Below, piece after piece: positions 51,601 to 62,000 of a stretch of 64,000 nt of DNA (the first letter of the stretch is position 1; each line of letters begins with the position of its first letter). The stretch lies in NCBI GenBank assembly GCA_905160935.1, contig CAJHZI010000740.1, forward strand, positions 62,001-126,000, given 5' to 3'. A model generated the notes under the pieces. It worked only from the letters and a program-made list of their open reading frames with translations, was not told the origin of the DNA and did no database searches. Source of the stretch: Enchytraeus crypticus. Taxonomy: Eukaryota > Annelida > Clitellata > Enchytraeida > Enchytraeidae. A program made the translations under genes and the position numbers.

Positions 51601-54268
51601 TAACATTTGTTACTGTTTTATATCGAAATAATTACTATATTTTTCTAGAAAATTAAAATACTTAAGCTCTAATGACATCCGGGACATCTTAAACAAAGCT
51701 AAAATTTCTCTTGACCATTTCTCAGGTAATAATATAACTACTGTACAGGGTGGTCCAGAATAAATGAAACTACTTTGAAGGCTAATAACTTTGACAATTG
51801 TTATCCAAACGTCTTACTTGATGCATTAAATAAAGACAATTCTCTTTTCTGTTAACTTGCCTAATATCTAAGAGATACTAATACAAATGTTTGAGAAATT
51901 ATCATTAGTCGCCGATATGTAATTTTAAATGAAATTGCGTGAAAACTGACGATATGAAAATTAAGAATTTAACATTATGTGCATTATGCCTCAACTACAT
52001 CAAAGGGCGCATTACAGTTTCTATCAATGCCCTAAATATATCGAGAATTAATAGAACAAATGTTCAATGTGTCCACCATGTGTCCGAAACACTGCATTGT
52101 GCCTGAAAAACTGCATTCACCCGCTGGGACCACTGATAAATTGCGGAGTCCAGTGTTAGACTGATTTCAGCCCAACGGAGGACAATGACTCGTTTCAAAT
52201 GTTTAACGTCGTGAATTGGTTCACGATAGACTAATTGCTGAAGACAATTGTAAACGATCGATTAGTAAATCAGTTTCAAATCAGGGGGGGGCTATAAGGT
52301 GGCCAGTTCTACGGTTTAATAAACTCTGGCAGGTTTACTTTCATACAGGCTATCATGAAAAACATGAAAATTACATATCGGCGACTAATGATAATTTCTC
52401 AAAAATACGTAGTAGTATCTATTAGATATTTCGCAAGCTAATCGAAAAGAGAATTGCCTTTAATTTAATGTATGAAGTAAGACGTTTGGATAAAAATTGT
52501 TAAAGTTATTATCCTTCAAAGAAGTTTCTTTTATTCTTTACCACCCTGTATATGCTAGGGCAATAAATGTTTAATTTAGCTTACATTGTCAGAGAGTGAA
52601 TATTTTCTTTAAATGTGGATACGTGACAGTACAATTAAGAACAGCTCAACTATCGCGATCTTATATCTCCACCAGCTGATAGAGACATTATATCTCCACC
52701 AGCTGCTTGAGACCTTATATCTCCACCAACTGACGAGACCTTATACCTACACCAGCTGCTAGAGACCTTATATCTCAACCAGATACTAGAGACCTTATAT
52801 CTCCACCAGCTGATGGAGATATTCAGAATAGCCAGGTGAGGTTAACTCAGATGTTAAAATAAATAATTGATTTGTGAAACTAAGTTTGAATTTGAAGCCT
52901 CAACAATGCAGAAGAAAACTGCCGTTCTCTCATCATCTTCAATTTACTGCTAAGCTTATAGCGCTGGTGCGATAAGAACGCTGTAGTCCAGAATATCCAG
53001 CTCAAGTATATCCATTTACGTATGAAATCTGTTTTTAAAGCAACTATAAATCTCTGCTAATTTTTAAAAATCGAATCCTATTTTTTTATAGAATGATCCA
53101 AGTTTTGTGTCCAGTTCAGGAAATTTGTTCAACTAGGATAATAAAATCTCTAAATATCAATTTTAGATTCCTAAAAAGAAATAACGCGAACTCTAAAGAA
53201 CTGTAAAAAGCCTCCAGAAATTTACAGAACTCCAAAATAATCCTCATTCGAACTCAAAAGCGCTGTAAGGGACTCACTCGGAGGTAGGAATCGAGTGACG
53301 TCCTTGTAATGAACTTGTATGACTAGGTACTGCCTGTCGACTCTGCCTCCTATCTTGAATGCCACATCATTCGGTAGGGTCAGCTCCGGTGCGTCCATCG
53401 CCCACGCGTAGATAATCCTGCCGCCGTCCCTACACACAGGTCCGGTGTTGTACTGCCCCGCCCCGGTCTGGTGCATCTCCCCGCAGTCCCTGAATCCGTA
53501 AAATAAGTCTCAAATTCATAAAATTCAAATAAAATTATACAAAAATAAAATCATAAAATCAAATAAAATTCACAAACTATAATATTTAATTATAATTGTA
53601 TATGATGCAAAAATATAAAATAATATAAAAAAAATATACTAAAGTTCATAATAATCATAATAAACCCTTGAGTTAATTTAACTTTTACAAAAAGGTACGA
53701 ATATGAATATGAATAAGGAAGGAAGGAAGATATCAAGAAACTAGAGGTATTGGAATTGTAGATATGGAGAAGAATAGAAAGATTAGCTGGACTCAAACGA
53801 TTACAAATGAAGATATTCTGGAGAGAGTTTTTACCGATATTCATCATCATCATCATCTTCCCTTACATCCCAGTTTAACCAGGGTCGGGATACGAATAGA
53901 CTTTCTCCAGTCCTCCCTGTCCAACACCATTTCATCAGTAAATCCCCTATTTTTCATGTCCTTCTTAATTACCGCATCCCACGTCAATTGTGGTCTACCT
54001 CTCTCTAGAGTTGGTACCAATAGACTTTTGAAAAATGCATTAAGAAACAAGAAGAGTTGGATAGGACAAAATCTATAAGGGAAAGTCTACTAAAAGAGGT
54101 CATAGAAGGCAGAATGGAAGGAAATAAAGGCAGAGGCAGGCCGAGATTAGGAATGTTAGATGATTCAAAGATCCACTCATATGTGGACATGAAGAAGAAA
54201 GCGGAAGACAGAGAAGAGTGAAGGCTTTATATTCAACCTGCCAGTAGGCAGCGCATTAATATATAGAT

Positions 54269-54314
<46 letters not shown>

Positions 54315-55450
54315 TATATATATATATATAATTTATATTCATATATTATTTATTTACTTATTTATTTACCAAGTATCTGCTCCACCGGGTTCAGCGCAGA
54401 CGTAGACAAGCATATGATGGGCCACAGCCATACTCGCCTTAGGTCTGAATCCAGCTGAAAGTATCCAAGTGCACATCTATGCTACATATCTCACGCATTG
54501 TATCGAGTGACTGGTCTAAGGAACATATTCCTACTCAGAAACAGCTTTCACAAGAATTAAGATCAATGAACTATGATTAGTGCACCACGCCGCACGGCGA
54601 TCAAAGAGTTGATTCTATCAGAAGGATTTTGTCTTCAGCAAATATTAACTTCTCTTGGGTTTTGAAAAATATGGTACTCTCATTGCTCGTCTCAGCTTAT
54701 GTAAAGTGTCGTCACGACACGTGCAGTCTACGGAAGGCATAATCTTTAGTGGCTCGGACATAGCACGGGAAATAATGGGCATGTTTTTAACATTTACCTC
54801 AAAATAATGGCATATCTTTAATATTTGAAAGCAATATTTTTGAATACTGTTCGCAGGTAATTGATGTTTCATAATTTATATGCACTATAGTGGTTTTTCA
54901 GTCGATCAAATAAGTTTATACTTACTGACATAAAGCTCTCTGTCAACTTTCCTGCTGTGACATAAGTAGGTGTCATTCTGCAAGAAAAGTTAACAAATAA
55001 TTTATTAATTAGTCTTCTACTATTGTTAAGCCACATTTTTCCATTCTCATAATGTACAATCGTAGAACAAAGCAGCTGCTGCATACAATATTATGTAGTA
55101 GCCAAAAATTTACCGCTTGGTTTTATAGTGCAATATATTGATCATAATGAGATTTATAAATTTAATTATAAATGTTCTTTAAAGTAACTTTTTTATAGAT
55201 ATCGCATTGGCAGTAAAATGCATTTTAATCAACAGCCGTTTAAACAATTTGTATTTGTGTAGTATTTCTAAAACTGCACATGCTCTTTAACACTTCATTG
55301 TATTTAATTAGCGCATTAATTGCAAATAAATTATTACTAATTTAAGGATACAACAGCTGGCACTGGTATTCAATGTATATTATTCCGTGTTCATATATAT
55401 CTCTATATCTCTCTCGCTCTCTCGTTCATTCTTCTCCCTTACTCTCACTA

Positions 55451-55491
<41 letters not shown>

Positions 55492-55818
55492 CTGCCTCGC
55501 TGCTCCCGCGCACTGCACACTTAAATACTACTATTACTTGCCACGATACCGCTAATCTATCTGAGAGTTTAATATGTTAGTCACAAGCCTCAATTTTAAG
55601 CCTGCATACTCGTCAACATAGCCATAGCAAAACTATACATAGCAACAATTAGAGTGCTACTGTCGTTTATGACAACATCGAGTACATCAACAACATGATA
55701 CCTGCTTGGGTTGAACGTTGTGCATGACAAGCTCAATCTCTTCAGATGACACGAGTTGCAGCGACGGGCCGGTCATGAAAACTAAGCACGTCACCAACTT
55801 CCACATCCTTCCTTCCAT
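44532..55818 (-). CDS. Phm: Peptidylglycine alpha-hydroxylating monooxygenase (PHM) with long disordered tail, complete (639 residues)
   Basis: Minus-strand coding exons, 5' to 3': 55,818-55,702; 54,977-54,926; 54,454-54,370; 53,489-53,278; 51,355-51,307; 48,966-48,821; 48,455-48,379; 47,109-47,056; 46,549-46,500; 45,609-44,532. All junctions are GT..AG and in phase; total 1,920 nt. Residues 1-25 are a signal peptide. Copper ligands expected for PHM are visible: His69-His70 (VAHHML) and His145 (QVHY) for CuA; His216 and His218 (RVHTHKLG) and Met288 (NDEMCNFYIMY) for CuB. YAWAMDAP and KVVSGYKVRNGKW are further family blocks. PHM hydroxylates the alpha carbon of C-terminal glycine in secretory peptides, the first step of amidation. 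No lyase (PAL) domain follows. The catalytic part ends near residue 335; the rest is a coiled-coil-like, Pro/Ser-rich tail. Confidence 0.94.
46600..47040. other. Phm intron, nothing recognised
   Basis: AT-rich; one TAGGCCTA at 46,991. Confidence 0.4.
47365..47640 (-). pseudogene. CR1/L2-like LINE 3' terminal fragment in a Phm intron
   Basis: Minus-strand frame at 47,621-47,367 reads PSHLSDLLSIYQPSRSLRSS and FSAPTIWNSLSQDLRS, the classic last 80 residues of L2/CR1-type reverse transcriptase polyproteins, ending LTTHLF. It lies in sense orientation with Phm. 5'-truncated, no catalytic part. Confidence 0.85.
47688..47760 (+). repeat. 16-bp tandem repeat
   Basis: Four units of AGCTAAACAACTGAGC. 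Confidence 0.92.
48014..48072. other. Long imperfect hairpin in a Phm intron
   Basis: Outer stem of 16 bp (CAGATCTTACGCTACT and AGTAGCGTAAGATCTG), a small asymmetric internal loop, inner stem GAAAGCT/AGCTTTC and a short loop. It could be a miniature transposon, a microRNA-type hairpin, or chance inversion. Confidence 0.7.
48128..48278 (-). repeat. SINE F1, copy 8
   Basis: Near-consensus: ACTGGTAAAGCTAATGTTAAC, GTCAGTGACGGGTGAGCCCA, GATTTGAACCCCGCA, GACATCGCC-like end ATCGCCACTGGCTCCAGCC. About 100 bp from the end of exon 48,379-48,455. Confidence 0.88.
49168..49318 (-). repeat. SINE F1, copy 9
   Basis: AAGCTGGTAAAGCTCATGTTAA, GACGGGCAAGCCCAGGATTTG, ATACTGATCCGCGGTCGAA, with a slightly altered 5' end (ACTGTCATACACTCCAGCCAC). 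Confidence 0.85.
49360..49890. other. Phm intron, nothing recognised
   Basis: AT-rich, no frame or repeat of note. Confidence 0.4.
49898..49942. other. Perfect 21-bp inverted repeat with 3-nt loop
   Basis: ATATATGCTACTAAGCCTTTT (49,898-49,918), loop CAC, then its exact reverse complement (49,922-49,942). No mismatch in 21 pairs. Confidence 0.95.
49985..50112 (+). repeat. F3 3' fragment
   Basis: GAGATTGACTTGTTGATCTATGGAGTGCTC.. to GGACCTGCCCATTGACAGGAAGAG, matching the last 120 bp of F3 in plus sense. It begins 43 bp after the palindrome. Confidence 0.7.
50120..51140. other. Phm intron, nothing firm
   Basis: A short F3-tail-like CTTGGACCTGCCAATTATTAG at about 50,284. No gene seen. Confidence 0.4.
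51145..51247 (+). repeat. F3 3' fragment (diverged)
   Basis: CGGCTCATCGATGGAGCGCTTCTT through TTTGAACCTGCCATTTAGCAAAAC; a decayed tail. It lies 60 bp from the Phm exon at 51,307-51,355. Confidence 0.55.
51746..52548 (-). mobile_element. Tc1/mariner-type element with 182-bp terminal inverted repeats
   Basis: 803-bp element bounded by TA on both sides (51,744-51,745; 52,549-52,550). Termini CAGGGTGG and CCACCCTG. Left arm 51,746-51,927 and right arm 52,367-52,548 are imperfect reverse complements over 182 bp, with a perfect inner block GAGAAATTATCATTAGTCGCCG. The centre holds the 3' end of a mariner-like transposase, so this is an internally deleted, non-autonomous copy. It lies in the Phm intron between the exons at 53,278 and 51,355. 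Confidence 0.9.
52055..52315 (-). pseudogene. C-terminal fragment of a mariner-superfamily transposase
   Basis: Minus strand reads VYREPIHDVKHLKRVI, RWAEIS, LDSAIYQWSQRVNAVFQA in interrupted frames. This matches the C-terminal end of Tc1/mariner-superfamily (Tc3-like) DDE transposases commonly annotated in invertebrates. The DDE catalytic part is absent. Confidence 0.75.
52660..52815 (+). repeat. About 28-bp tandem repeat
   Basis: Five imperfect units of GAGACCTTATATCTCCACCAGCTGCT-type sequence with small length changes. Confidence 0.88.
53838..54005 (-). pseudogene. LINE-B 3' end (ORF2 C-terminus, 3' tail and (GAT)n)
   Basis: Minus-strand frame reads ERGRPQLTWDAVIKKDMKNR, DREDWRKSIRIPTLVKLG, a C-terminal LINE ORF2 tail. 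It is followed by CCCTGGTTAAACTGGGATGTAAGGGAAG and (ATG)n. The tail is shared with F4 at 12.5 kb. Confidence 0.78.
54003..54262 (+). repeat. LINE-A 3' end
   Basis: Plus-strand copy of the same 3' end as at 34.2 kb: TTAAGAAACAAGAAGAGTTGG, GGCAGAGGCAGGCCGAGATTAGG, then CAACCTGCCAGTAGGCAGCGCATTAA. It abuts LINE-B head to head near 54,003. An (AT)n array follows its tail. Confidence 0.78.
54265..54345 (+). repeat. (AT)n microsatellite after LINE-A tail
   Basis: ATAT-rich with ATATAAATATAAATAT at the start, directly after the LINE tail and 25 bp short of the Phm exon at 54,370. Confidence 0.9.
55390..55510 (+). repeat. (CT)n microsatellite in Phm intron 1
   Basis: CT-rich with the purest run at about 55,453-55,488. 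Confidence 0.92.
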
Positions 55819-56133
55819 CTCTAGACCACTTCAGTGTTTCCTTACACTGTATCGTTTAATACAATGAAACGTAGTGAGAAATAGAGCCTATAAATAAGTA
55901 GGCCTACGTGAAATATGTGCACTCCAATATAAAATGCACAAGAAATGAGAGAGAACTAGGTTTATTTTCAAAAACACTCAAATATGCAATGTCACACACT
56001 AGGCTGTCAAAGAGGTTATAAAAAACCTATCTACTTAACCACCCATCATGCATACAAAAAGACCAAACTAAAAATATGCAAACTAAAAATAAAAAGTTAA
56101 TCATTCATATATCAACTCAAAGAATAGACGCAA

Positions 56134-56135
<2 letters not shown>
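55819..56135 (-). other. Upstream of the Phm start codon
   Basis: A candidate acceptor (ACGATACAG) lies about 28 nt upstream of the ATG on the minus strand, so the start codon may sit in an exon joined to an upstream untranslated exon. No TATA element is convincing. Confidence 0.35.

Positions 56136-56138
<3 letters not shown>

Positions 56139-56196
<58 letters not shown>
56139..56196 (+). repeat. (AT)n microsatellite
   Basis: Pure AT run of about 58 bp. Confidence 0.95.
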
Positions 56197-56199
<3 letters not shown>

Positions 56200-56200
<1 letters not shown>

Positions 56201-57060
56201 GTTCCTGACATCATCCCTGGTTGACGAAACCTTTATTATTTATTATTATTATTATTATTTTATTATTACTACTACTACTACTTCTACTATTAAACTTGCA
56301 CACACATACACATGCACATACATGTACATGCAATGGATCATTGAGTGAGTGCAGGGTTCAAATTCAGTTATAGCACCGTCACTGACAAGTTTCTTGATAA
56401 GTGATTTACGTTTTTACTAAGTTTTAACCCTTTAAATCTTTACTGCATTATCTCTAATCAACTAGCACGACACGATATTCAGCTCTCAATATTTTGGTCC
56501 AATCAAAATATCTTGTAACTTAATTGAGCTTAAGATGAAGTACTTCTAAAGTACTAAGTACCCTAACTATAAATACTCTAAGTACGCTAAAGTAGGCCTA
56601 CTTCTAAGTAGTTCTAAAGCCATAAGGTGAAGGCGGAGGCATTCTCTCCTTCGATAATAGGCAATTTAGAATACAAAACTATATGAAACGCATTTGTATG
56701 ATTGACACCATTTGACCTTTAATTGTTCTCAGTGATTGTTCTAAAGCGCTTTTATATATATCCAACACTGAGGGATTCTCGTTAGTTCACTTTATCTTTG
56801 AATTTCGTCTTGCATTAATTAACCAAGCGCCAGCTTAATCTTTAACTCATTCAACATTTTCTATTGGTTCATCTTGTAATTTATTAGACAAAATCTATGA
56901 GAGATTAGTATTAACGTTTAATAAAAGCTGATTATAATTTTGTTTAAGCGTATTTTAAATGGTGGAAAAATAAAATGTTTAACACATATTGTCTCGCATT
57001 ATTCTGTTATCATAATATAACTTAAAGAATTAACTTCATTAACTCATCTGAAATAGTGAA
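56200..57060. other. Non-coding, with (ATT)n and a diverged SINE-like trace
   Basis: (TTA)n at about 56,235-56,275. At 56,350-56,385, GGGTTCAAATTC and CCGTCACTGAC recall F1 but are too diverged to count. Confidence 0.45.
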
Positions 57061-57067
57061 TACTTAC

Positions 57068-57105
57068 AAAGCGTTCAGTCTTGGATCTGTTTCAATCGAC
57101 CCTTT
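57068..57105 (-). other. Candidate non-coding first or second exon of Phm
   Basis: A 38-bp segment on the minus strand framed by CTTTCAG (acceptor) and GTAAGTATTC (strong donor). It would add 5' UTR only. The splice signals are good; membership in Phm is inferred from position. Confidence 0.3.
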
Positions 57106-57184
57106 CTGAAAGAAATAGTTAACGAAATGATTATCTTAGTGTTACTTTATATAGGTTTCTCTTACATTTTGTCAATGTGTTTGC

Positions 57185-57295
57185 TTACAGGCCGAAACAG
57201 GTTGCTGCTGAAGCTCTGAGCTGATAATGTTACAGCTGTTTAAGCTGCTGAAGCTGATTCCTGCAGCTAGCTGGCGACTGCTTCAGTTTCTTAAA
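57185..57295. promoter_or_regulatory. AGCTGCT/CAGCTG-rich patch upstream of Phm
   Basis: Dense CAGCTG, GCTGCTGAAGCTG and CTGCAGCTAGCTGG motifs. A second patch at 58,275-58,375 is CAGCAG/CAGCTA-rich. These could be bHLH sites or simple sequence; no functional evidence. Confidence 0.25.
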
Positions 57296-57299
57296 AATC

Positions 57300-58575
57300 T
57301 CGATTAGTAGTAGCACCAAGCTTATCACAAAACTGGCATCTACGTGTAAAGTGTCCATTAACTTTAATGAGACGATAGAGAAAGTATTATATTTACACTG
57401 AAAACCATCATTGAAAATATGAAAATGCTATATCATATTCACTGAGCGATTTATATTTATTATGTTGCTGCTTTGAAAATAAACTGTTAAAGCGAAACTA
57501 AATTAAATTTTTTGGGCACTTTGGTCACAGAATACTTACAAAGCTTGCTTGAAATTAACTATTTATGAGTTTCGATTAAGGAGTTTCTAAAAGAGGCATG
57601 GTATATATTTTACAGGCTACGCTTCAGTAGCTAAATACTAATAATAGTAAACTAACGGGAGACTTTAAAGTGTTCATTAAAAAATTGGAAAGCAACTTAC
57701 TCAGTCCTTTATAACAGGAGTTTCACCGCTGTGTTGAGTTAATGAACTAGATTTTATATGTGCTACTTAATTACTGTTGTTTACTTTAATTGTTTAGCTA
57801 ACACTTATTCAAAAATTCCTATGAAAGATATTTGCGTCTTCGTTTAATAGAAAAAGGTTAATCATCCATCGTAGTGCAATAATCGATCATCCATGATTAT
57901 TTTCATCATTTCTCATAACGGATGTTTAAAAGATTGGATCGCATAGTCCAATATTCAGATACTGGTCCTTTAAATTTCGAAGGTTTACTCTCAGATAGTC
58001 TCAGACAAGAGGTCATTTTAGCTAAGGATTGATAATTTAGAAGTTCATAATATCTGTCGCTCTGCATTACAGACCATTTCATCCGTCATTTATTCAATCG
58101 ACCCAAAACCTGACAAATTTTTATGTGATCCATTTACGCATTGTAAAAATAACGGCACGAACCTTGTTTAAGAATCGTGCTCGATGTTGTCGAGAACAAT
58201 AGTAACACACTAATTGTTGAACTGTTGAATCTTTATCATCTACCTCTGCTGTCATGATCTAAACATTTTCTTACAGCAGCTAAGCTAGAGAACTGTTATC
58301 GCCGCAGCAGCAGCAGCGACTGCGCTGCAGCAGCTACGAAGCTGCCGCTACCTGTGACGTAACTAGAAGCTGAAGGCAGTACCACCGCTACAGCAAGAAC
58401 TATGACGTGCCTCTCAAGTGCCTGTCCCATCAGAACTCAATGTCAAGGCGAACCTTTCACACGTACAGTCAGCAGGCCCGTATTGACCAGGGGTCATTGG
58501 AACTGAACCCCCAGCCCGTAGAGCCGCACCGAACTTATACAAAGTTTAAAATTCACATAGTTATATAAAGTGCAC
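57300..58575. other. Non-coding, nothing firm
   Basis: No coding exon. GCTCGATGTTGTC..GACAATAG..CACTAATTGTTG at about 58,180-58,225 resembles 61,333-61,375 and may be part of a dispersed repeat. Confidence 0.4.
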
Positions 58576-58577
58576 AA

Positions 58578-58641
<64 letters not shown>
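58578..58641 (+). repeat. (TA)n microsatellite flanking the transposon's left end
   Basis: TA run of about 55 bp ending TACACACA, directly before TTAGGGTGACAAT. Confidence 0.95.
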
Positions 58642-58642
<1 letters not shown>

Positions 58643-59084
58643 TAGGGTGACAATGAAATACATAGGAAAATTTTTTTCATATTTTTATCACTCACACCCA
58701 CTTAAATTCTTCATTTTGGTACAAATGGTTAATATAAAAAAATTGGATGGATTTGGTTGATATTTAGAGGTTGCACAAGACCGCTGAAGTTTTCATCTAT
58801 TATCAAGCTAATGTGGCGTTTTACTTAGTATTCAAAGTTTATTCGTTATTTATTGAATAAATTAAAATTAATTAAGATGCATAGAGATTCAGTGAAGAAA
58901 AGCAGCAACTGTCCATGGAGTTGATTTCTTGTATTTTAGCTCACAAAGCACATGGTTCATTGTTTACTTAAGTAGTCTAAATCAAAGGTCAACTAACTTA
59001 CTTCAAGCTAGACAGAGAAAAGAAGGAAATCGTTCTATAATTAAGTCACAACCTGTTAAATAGAGTAGTAGCAGCAGCAACATC

Positions 59085-62000
59085 TAGGAAACGAATAAAG
59101 GTAGCAGCTCTGATGAAGATGTGTCGAGCGTATCGGTGAAAGCTAGTGTACCTTCGAAGAGAAGGAAGACTACCGCGATCGTAAGTTCTGAAGTTTCTTC
59201 TGCTTTGGATCGATCTTAGATAAGCGACAAAATGCAGTATTTTTTTCAGCTACTGCTCATTCTTTGGGAATAGATCCTAAAAAACTGACCAGTAATCTGG
59301 AATTATTGAGGCAAGTTCGAAGAAAGAATAGAGCGATAATAACTAAAGAAATGAAAGATTCCTTTACCTGTGATTCCTGTTTAACGGTTCACGGTGACGA
59401 TAAACTGTTGCCAGCTCTACAATTAAAAGAATCTGTTGATCGATTGGCTATTCTCGTGTCAGGTGAAGGCACGATGATGCTTCTTGGTGTCCCAAAGATT
59501 CACAGTAGTACTGGTGAAGCACAGGGGCGGTTCTGGCTTATGCAAAATGGGGTGGCCAGAGGGGTCGCAAGGTAAAATTTAGGGGGGCACATATGAGGCA
59601 TTTTTTGGGGATGGCGCTATTAAACCCCCTACCCGAAGGGGAAATTTTTTGAAATTATAGTCATGAAACTGTATATTTTCTGAGCAGCTTATAATAAATA
59701 TAGGAGGTTATTTTTCTTTTTGGAATTTATCAATAATAAATCTTTTCTATTATATATCATCCTGAATTGAATAGAATTGAATCACATTTATTTCACTTCG
59801 GTAAAATGGTACACCATAGATACATGGAGATAAAGCGAAAAAGGACACAAAGGCCACGATGGCACTAACATGTGCCCTAACACATATAGCTAAATAAATC
59901 ATATAAAACAGTTAAAAGTTTATAGCAGTCAAGACATTCAATCTAAGCATAAAATTACTTCAAAATACCCCTACATATTAGCAGGAAAAAGTATCTAATA
60001 CATTAAAACTTGTTTACGAATAAAATTTAAAACACCAGCATATACAAAATCTTAAAATATTACGTAGGCCTACGTTTGCTTTAATTGCATAACTAATCGG
60101 TGATTAATCTAAAATGAACATACATTACAATCCGTACCGAGAAATCTAGAAATATATATATATATATAAAGGCTTATACTTTAGTCACTTTTGGTACTGG
60201 ATTTAAAAATTAAAAACTTATTAAAATCAAAATCTTTCAGTTGGCTTTTAAAAGATTTGACATTATTTGCTAAAACAATACTGTCTGGTAAGGAGTTTGA
60301 CCATCATCACATCAGTCTAAATAAGCATACAAAAATCTTGAGTGCATGTAATCCCTGACCACATCCAACTATGATGTTTTATAAATGATACTAAACAAAT
60401 AGCAAAAACAATTAACGTAGAAAGTTGTAAACTGAAACGTTTTAAATTCGTATTAAAAGGAAGCCTTTGCAGAATTCCCAAATCATGACATAAAACAAAC
60501 ATAAACTGAACGAAACCTTCATTAAATAGTCTACTTAATATATGAATTACATCTATATATACATGTATATTGTCACTGCGTACTTTAGGCCTAAATGCTA
60601 GAAATAAAGAAAATGATATCTTACCTGTAGTGCTAAAATTTTATTAAACAATCTAGCGACTATGGTTCATTCAGATGAAGCCCAAAACTGACTGAGAAGT
60701 AGAATGAACCATCTTCCGACTCGAAGGCTTCCAGCCAGATAGACGTTCTTAATTATATGTTAGTAAATGAGTTCACTGTCTTATCACACCCTTTAAAGTC
60801 GACGTAAGGTAGACTTCATGTTAAGGTCTATGACCTTAATATGCATTATATAGATTCAATTACAGTGCAACAAATTAGCGTCTAAACAACTTTCAGATTC
60901 GTTCCGGGAGATTTTGCACTCAACTATATAAGGTTAGGATGTTTTACGAGAGTTGGAGAGTTGATTGCGGGAGTCTTTAGTACAATCAAACAGTTTTATA
61001 ATTCGAAGGAAGCAGCATCGCAAAACAATTAGACAATTTGCACGGAAACTACTATAACCGATTGGTTGTTCTACCGGTGTCTCAATCACACTTTAGCTTA
61101 ACTTAAGCATCCTACTCCTATGACTCCGCTTTTCTATGAGCAGTTCCATAGGCAGTAGAAGATCCATCTTTTCCGTCCCTCTTTTCCATCCAGTGACTAT
61201 GAGTTGCGACCAGAACGCAAGCCTCCTTTTCTTTAATTTTCTTTATCTTTGGACTGATTTTTTTTGGATTTTGTCATTTGTACCGTATTGGACCTTCTTT
61301 TTGCACACCGGCTGGGATTTGTCTCAATAATTCTCGATGTTGTCAATGGCGACAATAGCACTCTAATTGTTGTTATGTTATGTCTATGAGCTTCGTAGAA
61401 AAGCTTCTCCTGCACGAGGCAGAACTTGCAGAGAGAACTGCTGCAATCTTTGCTAATCTAAAAGTCTCTTGTAACGCTTCTGCTAATGGTTCCAAAAACA
61501 AATTTAAATCAAGCAGATTGTAAACTAGGTGAGAATCTGATCTATTCGATCTTAGCTTCTTTGCGTTGCAATATTCGGCTAAGCTAATGAAGCTCATTAT
61601 GAAGGTCTACCACATTAAGTTCTAGTTCAGCAGCCCTTCTATTTGTAACAGTGTGTGGACTGGGGCAGAGTGCGCGTATGCGCGTAAGTAACATGATACG
61701 TATCACTGATGTCGGGTTCTGACGGTGTGGCTTAAATTCCCAGTTCGATCGTCATTATTAAAGTGCGTCACACTTTAATTAAGCATCTTAACAAGTATTG
61801 TCTTAAATGAACATCTGATGCTCCTGATCCAGCACTGTTATGTTATGGTAATCAGCAATATAAATCAATACTTTTGGTTGATTATTTTTGGGGTGGCCAC
61901 TTGGGTGGCTAGCCCTTCATTTGGGGTGGCCGTGACCACCCCAGGCCACCCCTCAGAACCGCCACTGGTGAAGCACAGGTGGCGGCGGTCTTCAGTTAAA

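Noticed and set aside
53764..54078. Plus-strand 104-codon frame near the Phm introns.
   Set aside because: Runs antisense through LINE-B and into LINE-A; no independent coding character.
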